This document shows, in pieces, positions 1 to 7,610 of a DNA stretch of 64,000 bases. This DNA is from Paenibacillus sp. FSL R5-0341. GTDB lineage: Bacteria; Bacillota; Bacilli; Paenibacillales; Paenibacillaceae. A model generated the notes under the pieces. That model saw only the letters and a list, made by a program, of their open reading frames with translations, ran no database searches and was not told where the DNA came from. The DNA is taken from contig NZ_CP150241.1 of assembly GCF_037975235.1 (NCBI RefSeq), positions 5,208,001-5,272,000 on the forward strand, written 5' to 3'. Both the position numbers and the translations under genes were made by a program. Each line of letters starts with the position of its first letter. Positions within the stretch are counted from its first letter, which is position 1.

Positions 1-607
1 GAACCCAGCGGTCCGGTGCGGGTAGTGCAGGTTCCCAAGTAGGCGAAATGACGGTCAGTTTGTCACCCATGCCAGCTTCATGAAATGGGGCCACCGCTGT
101 CTCGGATATACCGATAATCCAATCTGCATAACGGCCAATCATCTGGATCGCCTCGGTTGTATGTTCATTGGAATGAATGATCTCGGTGATCTTCCAGATG
201 ACCGGAATCTGAAGCGATTTCGCCACTACAGCCGGCATTACATTGACGCAGGTGTTCGTTAGCACCAGATCAGGCGCGGTTTCCCGAATCAGGGAGACCG
301 CCTCCTGATACGCTGGTGTATGACGAAGATGCTCCGCATCATCTGCAATGCCCCGGTAAGGTGTGTACACACCGTGAAGCATCGGCAGATTGCATATTTT
401 GACCTGAATGCCGAATCTTCGTGCAAGCCCCGCAAGCTTCCCCTCCTGCGGAACTACGAGCACACAATCAAAGATCGTACCGATCTCCCTCATAAAATGA
501 AGCAGCAGCTTCTCCGCGCCCGTAATGCTGCGGGTGTTGCACACATGGGAAAACAACATCAGCTTTGGTTTCATTGCCATGGCCGCACGGACCCTGTATG
601 CGGACAT
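1..607 (-). CDS. Glycosyltransferase family 4, N-terminal part (runs off left edge)
   Basis: Reading the minus strand gives an open frame with no stop before base 1, so only about 190-200 N-terminal residues are present. It starts around MKPKLMLFSHVCN and carries the SITGAEKLLL segment typical of the N-terminal Rossmann half of GT4 enzymes, then alternating beta strands and helices (VLVVPQEGKLAGLARRFG, DLVLTNT, VIWKITEIIHS, WIIGIS). GT4 enzymes move a sugar from a nucleotide donor to a glycan acceptor; the donor is unknown because the C-terminal half is missing. Possible ATG starts lie at 607, 580 and 574. A strong GGAGGAGG at 628-638 is rather far from all of them, so the start is uncertain. 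It follows the CgeB-like genes on the same strand by about 40 bp and probably shares their operon. Confidence 0.75.
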   Translation of the reverse strand, partial: MSAYRVRAAMAMKPKLMLFSHVCNTRSITGAEKLLLHFMREIGTIFDCVLVVPQEGKLAGLARRFGIQVKICNLPMLHGVYTPYRGIADDAEHLRHTPAYQEAVSLIRETAPDLVLTNTCVNVMPAVVAKSLQIPVIWKITEIIHSNEHTTEAIQMIGRYADWIIGISETAVAPFHEAGMGDKLTVISPTWEPALPAPDRWV

Positions 608-646
608 CCGATACAGGGTACTGTGCACACCTCCTCCCGGCCAAAA

Positions 647-1786
647 TTAAGGGAATATGATGGTTAACATTTCATTAATTCTTTTACCGTACGTGTGGTC
701 TTTCAGTGTACGTTCGAGCCCTCGAAGTGCGATCTCGCGACGTTCCTTCTCATGAGTAAGGTAATATTCCACCTTGTCGAGCAACTCCTGCGGGGAGGAA
801 TACGTCTCAATCTCCACACCTGGTTTGTAGAAACGGGCAATATCATCCCGTGCATCGGTCAGCTGTAGCGTTGTGGATGCGGCAATTTCAAACGTTCTCG
901 GGTTCGGTGAAGCCGGCGGGATTTTGAGGTGATTGTTATTGACCGAGTCATCTTCGTGGGACCGATGCAGGTTGATGACAATTTTGGTGCCATTGTACAC
1001 ATCGTTGGTCTCCTGCGGACTCATCCAGCGGCCAAGTTCAATCTTCTCGCCATAGGCAGTGTAGTCAGGCAGGCGGTCCCACCAGATGCCGTTAAATACC
1101 GTATTGTGTGACATCAGCTGAGCCATGATCGGGTTGAAGAAGTATACCCGGTTCCAGTAGGCGGAGCCGATAAAGCTGACATCTCTTTTTAATGGGGAAG
1201 GCGTTGTAATTGGGAAGTAATGATTGGTGAAGGCGGCAAAAGGAAGGTAATGAACCGATGCACAACCGGTTTGGCGGTACAGTTCAACACAGTTCAGTTC
1301 CAGCGTGAAGATATGGTCATAATGATGCACGATCTCCAGCGTCATATCTGTATAGTACGGATCATCCGTGAGCCAGATCGCCGTCTGAATGCCTGCTTGG
1401 CGAATTGCATCGATATGCTCGATGGGAATATCCATTCCATCCAGCACAAGCACCAGATCAGGACGCGTTTGCAGCGCAATCTCGGAAACCGGTTGACGCG
1501 GATCAGAGAGGGTTACCTGAGCTACCATGCCCTGTAGTGTGGCCATAATCGCCTCATCCAGCGGAGAGTATGGAAAGCCTTTACCCGAAGATACATACAG
1601 CACGTGAAGCTGCCGGAAAGGCAACGGTTCCTGTGCACAATTCACAATATAGTTGGCGCGACCACGCAGATATCCTTCTTCCTTACCCGCATCATATCCG
1701 GCATGTTGCCCATTTTTACGTGCTTGATCTGCCAAGCTGAGTACGGGTGCATGAACCTTTTTGGTTTTACGGTGTTTGAGAGACAT
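647..1786 (-). CDS. CgeB-like glycosyltransferase with basic/Gly-tetrad N-terminus
   Basis: This 379-residue protein resembles the CgeB family, spore-surface maturation proteins with a GT1/GT4-like fold. The C-terminal half has the family pattern YNGTKIVINLHR, then NPRTFEIAA, LQLTDARDD, and a final helical part (VEYYLTHEKERREIA). The N-terminus is very basic (KHRKTKK) and is followed by glycines at exactly four-residue spacing (G26, G30, G34, G38, G42; GYDAG, GYLRG). No signal peptide or membrane segment is visible. The next upstream gene on the strand (1852-2946) is a paralogue. CgeB proteins are known to affect the outer spore surface in Bacillus. That it glycosylates a spore-surface protein here is inference. 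Confidence 0.85.
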   Translation of the reverse strand: MSLKHRKTKKVHAPVLSLADQARKNGQHAGYDAGKEEGYLRGRANYIVNCAQEPLPFRQLHVLYVSSGKGFPYSPLDEAIMATLQGMVAQVTLSDPRQPVSEIALQTRPDLVLVLDGMDIPIEHIDAIRQAGIQTAIWLTDDPYYTDMTLEIVHHYDHIFTLELNCVELYRQTGCASVHYLPFAAFTNHYFPITTPSPLKRDVSFIGSAYWNRVYFFNPIMAQLMSHNTVFNGIWWDRLPDYTAYGEKIELGRWMSPQETNDVYNGTKIVINLHRSHEDDSVNNNHLKIPPASPNPRTFEIAASTTLQLTDARDDIARFYKPGVEIETYSSPQELLDKVEYYLTHEKERREIALRGLERTLKDHTYGKRINEMLTIIFP

Positions 1787-1851
1787 ACCGCCACTCCTTT
1801 ATTTTTGGGATAGGGTTCTCGTTACTGCTGTACTTCAGATGGGGACTGGGA

Positions 1852-2946
1852 TTACAAATGTTCCAGCAACTGAGCGATGCGTCGAGTGAACGTGTGCTGG
1901 TTCATCGTGGTGAGAAGTCCACGCCAAGCCATCGCCTGTCGTTCTTCTTCATGTTTCAGATAATAGTGGATCTTGTGCTGAAGCTCTGCCGCATTGCTGA
2001 ACGTCTCGATGTCATAGCCCGGCTGATAATAACGGGGCAGATCTCCGCGTGTATCCGTAATCTGCATCGTGCCGCAGGCACTGATCTCATACGTCCGTGG
2101 ATTAATGGAGCGGCCTTCCAGATGGTGCGTATTGCGATTGTCTTCTCCGTTCTCGCAAGTCCGGTGAATGTTAATGACAATCTTGGCACCATTGTAATAA
2201 TCCACGGTCGCTCCGGGGTCAATCCACCCTTCGTGGATGAACCGGCCAAGTACATCAAAGCGTGCCAGCCGGTTCCACTGACTACCCGCGATGAACACCT
2301 TTTTGTCTGCGAGAAAAGGGGCCAGCTCATCAAACAACTTAATCCGATTCCAGAACCCTGTACCGATAAAACAAATGTCGTACTGATGCTGCGGTGCCGT
2401 GCGCCGCGGTTGAAACATGCCTGGATTCACCGCGAGCGGCATGTAGATGACCTGGCTCGCTCCATGTCCCAGATAGAAGGGCACCGCGGCCTCTTCATGT
2501 GTGAACACGACATCATAGTGCTGACAGAGGGTCGCTGTATCTTCGGTGAAATACGGATCATCCACAAACCATACAGCTGTTCGAATACCGAGTGCACGTA
2601 TGCCGTTCACCTGCTCCAGATGATCTGCGGGGAACACATGTAGACCATTCATGACAAGCACGACATCGGGCCGATGGTGGCTGGCTTCCTGCAACATCGC
2701 TGCTGGCGATCCAACAACGCATTCACGTACAGACTGCTGCAGGGCCAAGGTTACACCTTCATCGATGGCATCGAATCCTTGTGGAATATACAGCACCTTC
2801 ATGTCCCGCAGGGTCGGTTGAAACACCTGGACCCGCTCCATCATGGCCTGACAGCCGCCAAATCTGCGGCCTTCTGCGTATCCGCCGCGGTAAGCCGTCT
2901 CCGCTTCGGTCAGCGGACGGTGTCTTCGTTTTGCCACATTCTTCAC
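1852..2946 (-). CDS. CgeB-like glycosyltransferase, paralogue
   Basis: A 364-residue paralogue of the gene at 647-1786, sharing the same landmarks: PDVVLVMNGLHVF, TAVWFVDDPYFTED, YNGAKIVINIHRTC, NPRTYEISACGTMQITD, then IHYYLKHEEERQ near the end. The N-terminus again starts with a basic patch (KRRHR) followed by small residues every four positions (A18, G22, G26, G30, A34; GYAEGRRFG). It lies 65 bp upstream of its paralogue on the same strand, so the two probably arose by tandem duplication and are co-transcribed. Nucleotide-sugar transfer on the spore or cell surface is the likely role; donor and acceptor are unknown. Confidence 0.85.
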   Translation of the reverse strand: MKNVAKRRHRPLTEAETAYRGGYAEGRRFGGCQAMMERVQVFQPTLRDMKVLYIPQGFDAIDEGVTLALQQSVRECVVGSPAAMLQEASHHRPDVVLVMNGLHVFPADHLEQVNGIRALGIRTAVWFVDDPYFTEDTATLCQHYDVVFTHEEAAVPFYLGHGASQVIYMPLAVNPGMFQPRRTAPQHQYDICFIGTGFWNRIKLFDELAPFLADKKVFIAGSQWNRLARFDVLGRFIHEGWIDPGATVDYYNGAKIVINIHRTCENGEDNRNTHHLEGRSINPRTYEISACGTMQITDTRGDLPRYYQPGYDIETFSNAAELQHKIHYYLKHEEERQAMAWRGLLTTMNQHTFTRRIAQLLEHL

Positions 2947-3117
2947 CCTGTCTTCCTTCAGGAGATCTCACTTCCAGACTCTCCCCGTGATTGGTCTTCC
3001 CTCTAAAGGATATGCCTCGGGGTCAGATGCATCATGGACGGGTGTCCTGCAAGGCGCAAAATTGGCGCTTGCCCTCCACATCCGCCTGTACGGGCATGTC
3101 CGCTTTTGCGGTTATGC

Positions 3118-3153
3118 AAATAACCCGGAGGGATCTGTCCCCCCGGGCTATTA
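3118..3153 (-). terminator. Probable terminator after the 113-residue basic protein
   Basis: The minus strand reads AATAGCCCGGGGGG, a short loop, then CTCCGGGTTATTT: a GC-rich hairpin flanked by A/T. It follows the stop of the gene at 3204-3545 and precedes the CgeB paralogue. It may attenuate rather than fully stop transcription. Confidence 0.55.
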
Positions 3154-3203
3154 CATCTGTTATACAAGTATCATTCCATGCAGGAATAATCGTGTCTACT
3201 CGG

Positions 3204-3545
3204 TTACTGTGCTTTGTACGCCAGCTGATGTCCGTCCTCGAATCCCTTGGCGAAACCCGCGTTGAATCCCTCGTTGTACGCCTCGTTGTATCCCTGGCTG
3301 TACGCACTGTCCGGGTTCGGATCGGTAGGGGTAGCCGGGACGAATGGTTGTACGGGCTTCGGACTCCGGTGCCGCCGTACCGTACGTTTCTTTTTTTTGA
3401 GCCACGCACTGCGTCCTTTAAGTGGGCGTTTGTGAAGCACACGCTTGGCTTTGAGCGCACGCAGTTTGCGGATTTTGCGCAGACGGGCTCCACGGGTTAC
3501 CAAAGCTCTTTTGGTTCTCAGTCGTACTTTCTTCTTCTTTAACAT
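3204..3545 (-). CDS. Small basic protein ending in an 8-unit [AG][YF]xx tetrad repeat
   Basis: I do not recognise a named family. The protein has 113 residues. Residues 1-62 are extremely Lys/Arg-rich (LKKKKVRLR, KKKKRTVRRHR) and a Pro-rich hinge follows at 63-78. Residues 81-112 form an unbroken four-residue repeat with A81, G85, A89, G93, G97, G101, G105 and A109, each followed by Tyr, Phe or His (GYNEAYNEGFNAGF). The start ATG has a perfect RBS (AGGAGG) eight bases upstream. The same basic-plus-tetrad arrangement heads both CgeB-like neighbours and two glycosyltransferases at 38-41 kb, so this gene looks like the module on its own, perhaps an adaptor or scaffold. A GxxxGxxxG spacing favours helix-helix packing, as in the FliH N-terminus; that parallel is inference. 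Confidence 0.75.
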   Translation of the reverse strand: MLKKKKVRLRTKRALVTRGARLRKIRKLRALKAKRVLHKRPLKGRSAWLKKKKRTVRRHRSPKPVQPFVPATPTDPNPDSAYSQGYNEAYNEGFNAGFAKGFEDGHQLAYKAQ

Positions 3546-3546
3546 G

Positions 3547-3846
3547 TCAACATTCCTCCTGTATGTCCCGAACGATACGAATTACACACCCGGGGTCTTT
3601 GAGCCAGGGCAAGCCAGGCTCCCCATGCTGGATTCGAGCCAGCCTGATTCCCGTAACCATACGAGACATCTCTTCCTGATAACGACTCAACAAACGAATG
3701 TTCTCGGCCAGACTGCGGGCGGATACTTCCGAATGAGCGGATACGCTGGCTACACTGTCCAGAATGCGCGCCAGCGCCTGCTGACTGTGTGCAATAGATT
3801 CAATGAGAGCCAGTTTCGCTTCCTGCTCACGCCGCATCAGACTCAT
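3547..3846 (-). CDS. Small helical protein, one of three tandem relatives
   Basis: A 99-residue protein of unknown function, predicted almost all alpha-helical. Near residues 17-30 it carries IAHSQQALARILDS, which matches AHSHQQIARVLDA in the gene at 4208-4495 and, more loosely, WNIALILEA in the gene between them. Its ATG overlaps the stop of the upstream gene (ATGA at 3843-3846), indicating translational coupling. It lies directly upstream of the tetrad-repeat protein. No signal peptide or membrane segment is seen. The gene context suggests a role with the glycosyltransferase cluster, but this is not shown by the sequence. Confidence 0.7.
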   Translation of the reverse strand: MSLMRREQEAKLALIESIAHSQQALARILDSVASVSAHSEVSARSLAENIRLLSRYQEEMSRMVTGIRLARIQHGEPGLPWLKDPGCVIRIVRDIQEEC

Positions 3847-4184
3847 TTTCCCATGTCTCCCAGATCCATGCCGCCAAACATGCCACCGTCCATACCGCCG
3901 CCATCTTCGCTATCGTTCTGTACCATCACCGCTTTGAGATTGTTGCACAGTCCGGTTTCCATCCGGGTCAATCCTTCCAGCAATTCCACCAGCTGATCAT
4001 GCATTTTGAGTGGCTCTCCGACCTGATCCCCATGCGTCAGAAAGGTATCCCCATTCAGATGATTCAGCGTCCAGTTCCGTACCTTCTCGGCCTCAATCGC
4101 TTTTGCCTCCAAGATCAGGGCAATGTTCCACTGCATCTTGGCTGCTGCGTCCAGCATCAGAATGAGGCTCTGTTCTCTACTCAT
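3843..4184 (-). CDS. Small helical protein with Gly/Met-rich tail
   Basis: A 113-residue protein of unknown function. Residues 1-90 are helical with WNIALILEAKAIEAEKV and LVELLEGLTRMETGL, aligning with the first and second helices of the gene at 4208-4495 (ARVLDAKRQVAVRM; ISYLGGLADLEEAV). The C-terminus is an unusual tail rich in Gly, Met and Asp (GGGMDGGMFGGMDLGDM), which is probably disordered. It overlaps the downstream paralogue by four bases. The start is supported by AAGGCGGG upstream. It is the middle member of a three-gene tandem family. Confidence 0.7.
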   Translation of the reverse strand: MSREQSLILMLDAAAKMQWNIALILEAKAIEAEKVRNWTLNHLNGDTFLTHGDQVGEPLKMHDQLVELLEGLTRMETGLCNNLKAVMVQNDSEDGGGMDGGMFGGMDLGDMGK

Positions 4185-4207
4185 GTTCTTTCACCCGCCT
4201 TCCGGGC

Positions 4208-4495
4208 TTATTCTTCCTCTTGAACCGCAATCTCCCGCATGACTTGGGTCAGCGTTTCCGCTACAGCCTCTTCCAGATCTGCAAGGCCTCCCAAGTAAGA
4301 GATAATGCTTTTGTTGATTTGCCCAGAGCTATCCAGCAGACCGTCAACGCCATCCAACTCCGGTTCGATATCTGGCAAATGATTGATGATTTCAGACATG
4401 CGCACAGCGACTTGGCGTTTGGCATCCAGCACACGTGCGATCTGCTGGTGAGAGTGTGCAATATGTGTGATGATTTCATCGATTTTGCTCTGCAT
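4208..4495 (-). CDS. Small helical protein, first of three tandem relatives
   Basis: A 95-residue, acidic, all-helical protein of unknown function. The start chosen is the ATG at 4495, because AAGGAGGAGG lies just upstream; a longer frame to 4555 would run through a terminator hairpin. Landmarks are IAHSHQQIARVLDAKRQ near the N-terminus and ISYLGGLADLEEAVAETL near the C-terminus. Both are echoed in the two genes downstream. It appears to be the promoter-proximal gene of the cluster that runs to base 1. Confidence 0.7.
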   Translation of the reverse strand: MQSKIDEIITHIAHSHQQIARVLDAKRQVAVRMSEIINHLPDIEPELDGVDGLLDSSGQINKSIISYLGGLADLEEAVAETLTQVMREIAVQEEE

Positions 4496-4530
4496 GGTCC
4501 TCCTCCTTACCGTCACGGCCTGCTTCACCC

Positions 4531-4584
4531 AAAGAAAAACCCGGCCTATCAGCATTTGCCTGTTACAGCATATGCCGGGCCGGG
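4531..4584 (-). terminator. Rho-independent terminator downstream of ABC remnant
   Basis: On the minus strand GGCCCGGC and GCCGGG pair across a loop and are followed by TTTTTCTTT. It lies after the end of the broken ABC ATPase and before the small-protein cluster, separating the two units. Confidence 0.7.
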
Positions 4585-4616
4585 ATCGTCAGTTACTACA
4601 GCTTGCGCCTATATCG

Positions 4617-5060
4617 TCAGATGACATAACTCCAGTCGGAAGAATATCGACTGAGGAATTGGCGAGTACGTTCCTGTTTCGGACGCACAAATACCTCTTC
4701 CGGTGTTCCTTCCTCCACAACAGAGCCTCCATCCATGAAAACAACTCGATTCGCCACCTCACGGGCAAAACCCGTTTCATGGGTAACCACAATCATGGTA
4801 ATCCCTTCATGAGCAATGGAGCGGATGACAGACAATACCTCCCCCACAAGCTCCGGGTCCAGCGCCGAGGTCGGTTCATCAAACAAAATCACTTCGGGAT
4901 TCCATGCCAGTGCTCTGGCAATCCCCACCCGTTGCTATTGTCCACCTGACAACATACTCGGATACTCATTAATTTTGGCAGACAGTCCGACTTGTTCAAG
5001 CACACGCAAGGCGCGAGTTCTCGCTTCAGCTTTGGGTATTTTCTGGGCAATAATTAAGCT
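4617..5060 (-). pseudogene. Amino-acid ABC transporter ATPase (GlnQ-like), broken
   Basis: The frame encodes the second half of a polar amino acid ABC ATPase: VLEQVGLSAKINEYP, LSGGQ, GIARALAWNPEVILFDEP (Walker B), SALDPE, VTHETGFAREVANRV (H-loop), and a normal C-terminus. A TAG codon at about 4935-4937 sits inside the signature motif, giving LSGGQ-stop-QRVGIARAL in one continuous frame. Upstream of about 5060 the similarity ends abruptly in unrelated sequence, so the Walker A half is gone. No permease or binding-protein gene is nearby. It is a dead gene with two independent lesions: an N-terminal truncation and a nonsense codon. Confidence 0.8.
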
Positions 5061-5207
5061 AATAGGACATCCTGATAAGGATATAGGACTTCTCTGTAGT
5101 ACGCGAAAAAGCCATCCCCAAACCAATTGGTGGATGACTTCTTCTGTATGAATATCATTGAATTATACTATTTTGGCGGTACACCGCTTGATGTTTTACA
5201 CGACCAT

Positions 5208-5540
5208 CTATCTGCGACTCGCCCATTTAATTTTACGTGCAACTTCCAATCGCTGTAATTGCAAGAGCCCGATCCGTTCCTCAAACTTCTTGCGTTCATC
5301 CATGGAATGAGCGGCATGAATCTGGTGGCAAAGACCTGTCAGTTTGCTGTTGATGTAATCAAACCGTGTCCATAATTCCTCTTCAGGTGTGCGCTGCTGC
5401 TCCGTCGCCGTCTGAAATATTTTGAGTTGGTGGATAAGGGATTGCTGCCATTCCTGATCTTGAATTTGGATGGCAAAATGCAAAAGATCCAGATAGTCAT
5501 CGATTTGCAACGATACGCCGCAATCAGGTTTAGTGTTCAT
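5208..5540 (-). CDS. Hypothetical helical protein
   Basis: A 110-residue protein that I do not recognise. It is predicted mostly helical and amphipathic, with several Gln/Glu-rich stretches (QIQDQEWQQSL, TEQQRTPEEELW) and a basic C-terminus (KIKWASRR). AAGGAGAGACG lies upstream of the ATG. It stands alone between the broken ABC gene and the mod operon, so context gives no clue. Confidence 0.55.
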   Translation of the reverse strand: MNTKPDCGVSLQIDDYLDLLHFAIQIQDQEWQQSLIHQLKIFQTATEQQRTPEEELWTRFDYINSKLTGLCHQIHAAHSMDERKKFEERIGLLQLQRLEVARKIKWASRR

Positions 5541-5732
5541 CGTCGTCTCTCCTTATTTCAGTACTTGGCTGGAATCAGTTACTTCTATCTTACAGGAACA
5601 AGCCCATTGAAAGCGAGTGCTGAACGATTAAATTTTGGAAATATTTTTATTTTTTTATGTTAAAACAGCTTTACATTTCCATTAAGACCAATTTGGCAGG
5701 GTATTGATATTGGTACATATGAAATTGGTAAT

Positions 5733-5779
5733 AAAAACCCGCATTAAGGAAAAAAGTTCTTTCCTCAAAACGGGTTTTT
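5733..5779. terminator. Bidirectional terminator after modB
   Basis: AAAACCCG and CGGGTTTTT flank a loop that itself contains an AAGGAAA/TTTCCT stem. T-runs exist on both strands. It follows modB on the minus strand, showing that the mod operon ends here without a modC gene. Confidence 0.8.
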
Positions 5780-5813
5780 CATTATTTTATATATAATATT
5801 AACACATATCAAA

Positions 5814-6500
5814 TCAGTCATTTTTTCCATCTCGCTGCTGTCTGGTCATCAGTAACATGAGAAACGAGATGATAATAATGGAAACAGTCCATGCCCAAGC
5901 CATGGTCTGATTGCCCGAATCCACAGCGACATAGATTGCCGTGGGTACCGTTTGCGTTTTGCCCGGAATATTGCCTGCAATCATCAGTGTCGCTCCGAAT
6001 TCGCCGAGTGCCCGGGCAAAGCCCAGGATGAAGGCGGTCATCAATGCTCTGCCTGCGAGCGGCAGGGAAATGTAACGAAAGACCTGCCACTCATTCGCCC
6101 CAATTGAACGGCCCGCATCTTCCAGATCACGATCCACACCGCTGAATCCCGATTTCATCGTCTGATACACCAACGGGAAAGCAACCACCACCGAAGCAAT
6201 CACCGCTGCCCACCAGGAGAATATAACCGGCGCAGAGAATATCGCTTCAATCCATTGTCCAAGTACACTTTTACGTCCCAATATGACAAGTAACAGAAAT
6301 CCGACCACCGTCGGGGGAAGTACTAAAGGTAGCATAAATGCCGTTTCCAATAGAATCTTTCCCCGAAATGAAGTACGCGACATTTTCCAGGCTACGACGA
6401 TTCCCAACACAGTAGCAACCACGCTGGATAACAACGCAACCTGAAGCGACAGGCGCACCGGTGACCAGAACACGGACCAGTCTATTACGTTCACATTCAT
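5814..6500 (-). CDS. modB: Molybdate ABC transporter permease ModB
   Basis: A 228-residue integral membrane protein of the ModB family, which forms the molybdate channel. Five or so hydrophobic segments are visible. The permease signature that contacts the ATPase reads SIGANEWQVFRYISLPLAGRA, with the usual EAA-type GARSLG variant (DAGRSIGA). FILGFARALGEFGATLM is characteristic of ModB and CysT-type permeases. Its ATG overlaps the modA stop by four bases. A terminator follows, so the cognate ATPase ModC is not encoded here. Confidence 0.93.
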   Translation of the reverse strand: MNVNVIDWSVFWSPVRLSLQVALLSSVVATVLGIVVAWKMSRTSFRGKILLETAFMLPLVLPPTVVGFLLLVILGRKSVLGQWIEAIFSAPVIFSWWAAVIASVVVAFPLVYQTMKSGFSGVDRDLEDAGRSIGANEWQVFRYISLPLAGRALMTAFILGFARALGEFGATLMIAGNIPGKTQTVPTAIYVAVDSGNQTMAWAWTVSIIIISFLMLLMTRQQRDGKND

Positions 6501-7369
6501 TCTGAAATAGAGAATCCGTATTTCGTAAAGATATCCAGCACTTCAGGGGTTTGCAAGTACGCATAGAATTGTTCGGCCTCTGTACGATGTTTCGTTCCTT
6601 CGATAATGCCTACCGGATAGTTGGCAGGTGTGTAGCTGTTTTTGTCCACCTCAAACGCAATTTTCACCTGATCCGAGGTAAGAGCATCCGTTTTATATAC
6701 AAATCCTGCATCTGCATTACCTGTCTCTACATATTGAAGAACCTGTCTAACGTCTTTACCCTGCACAAGCTTGCTTTCCAGTTCATCCCACAGCTTGGCA
6801 TTGGTCAGAGCTTCCTTGGCATAGGTTCCCGCTGGCACACTTTCCGGAATTCCAATCGCTACGGTCTTGATGGAATCGCTGGTGAGATCCGTTTCACTGG
6901 CCACTGTATTGGTCCCATCTGCTGGCACAATCGCCACCAGTGAATTCTGTAGCAGATTCTTCTGATCGCCCGATGCAATCAGGTTTTCGTCCACCAGCGC
7001 ATTCATATTTTTCGTTGCCGCCGATACAAAGATATCAGCCGGTGCACCTTGTTCAATCTGCTGTTGCAGGGCACCTGATGCGCCAAAGTTGAAATTCAGT
7101 TCTATATTGGGATTCGCTGTTTCAAAATTCGTTTCTATTTCCTTCATGGCATCCGTAAGACTGGCCGCCGCAGAGATCGTCAGATCTACCGTTTCCTGCG
7201 GATCAGTAACGCCTGCTGATGAACTTTCGCCTGATGCTGCTGGCGTCGAAGTTGTTTGTTCTGCACCCGTGGATGTATCCGTAGTGCCCGTGCTTGCGCC
7301 ACAACCAGCCAATACAAGAGCCAGTCCCAGTGACATACTTCCTAATACATATCCGATTCTCTTTCTCAT
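6497..7369 (-). CDS. modA: Molybdate-binding lipoprotein ModA
   Basis: A type II periplasmic-binding-fold lipoprotein of about 290 residues that captures molybdate or tungstate at the membrane surface. The signal peptide ends in a lipobox (LVLAGC) and is followed by a Ser/Thr-rich linker. Family landmarks are DLTISAAASLTDAMKEI, FNFGASGALQQQIEQGAPADIF, and VETGNADAGFVYKTDA. The start chosen is the ATG preceded by GGGGGAGAAG, slightly inside the longest frame. It is co-translated with modB. A 22-bp perfect palindrome lies just upstream. Confidence 0.93.
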   Translation of the reverse strand: MRKRIGYVLGSMSLGLALVLAGCGASTGTTDTSTGAEQTTSTPAASGESSSAGVTDPQETVDLTISAAASLTDAMKEIETNFETANPNIELNFNFGASGALQQQIEQGAPADIFVSAATKNMNALVDENLIASGDQKNLLQNSLVAIVPADGTNTVASETDLTSDSIKTVAIGIPESVPAGTYAKEALTNAKLWDELESKLVQGKDVRQVLQYVETGNADAGFVYKTDALTSDQVKIAFEVDKNSYTPANYPVGIIEGTKHRTEAEQFYAYLQTPEVLDIFTKYGFSISE

Positions 7370-7393
7370 ACACTTCTCCCCCAATGTTATGTT

Positions 7394-7425
7394 TAGTTAT
7401 AACTAGATATAATTAATTATATCTA
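7394..7425. promoter_or_regulatory. Two adjacent palindromes upstream of modA (candidate Mo operator)
   Basis: TAGTTATAACTA (7394-7405) abuts the perfect 22-bp palindrome built on AGATATAATTAATTATATCT (7404-7425). They lie 25-55 bp upstream of the modA start, in the gap shared with the divergent regulator gene. The AT-rich dyad is reminiscent of ModE boxes, although the local regulator is not a classic ModE. Binding is inference. Confidence 0.6.
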
Positions 7426-7610
7426 ATTATACACAAGACAAGGAAAATGGGAAGGTGATTTCAATCACATTTGAATTTTGATACCTGTCCTATAGATTTA
7501 TTACATATTCTCACGTTTATGGCTTCCCTCAATTAATGGTATAGTACAAGAAACATTCCATTACGATAAAAGCATAGTTGCTCTATACCTTTGAAGGAGG
7601 ATCTTCACTT

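Noticed and set aside
1858..2643. 261-residue plus-strand ORF opposite the second CgeB-like gene
   Set aside because: Fully covered by a recognisable gene on the other strand; composition is that of a reverse-complement shadow.
5060..5170. Possible insertion-sequence fragment at the broken end of the ABC ATPase
   Set aside because: No inverted repeats or transposase motif could be recognised; only the abrupt loss of similarity is clear.
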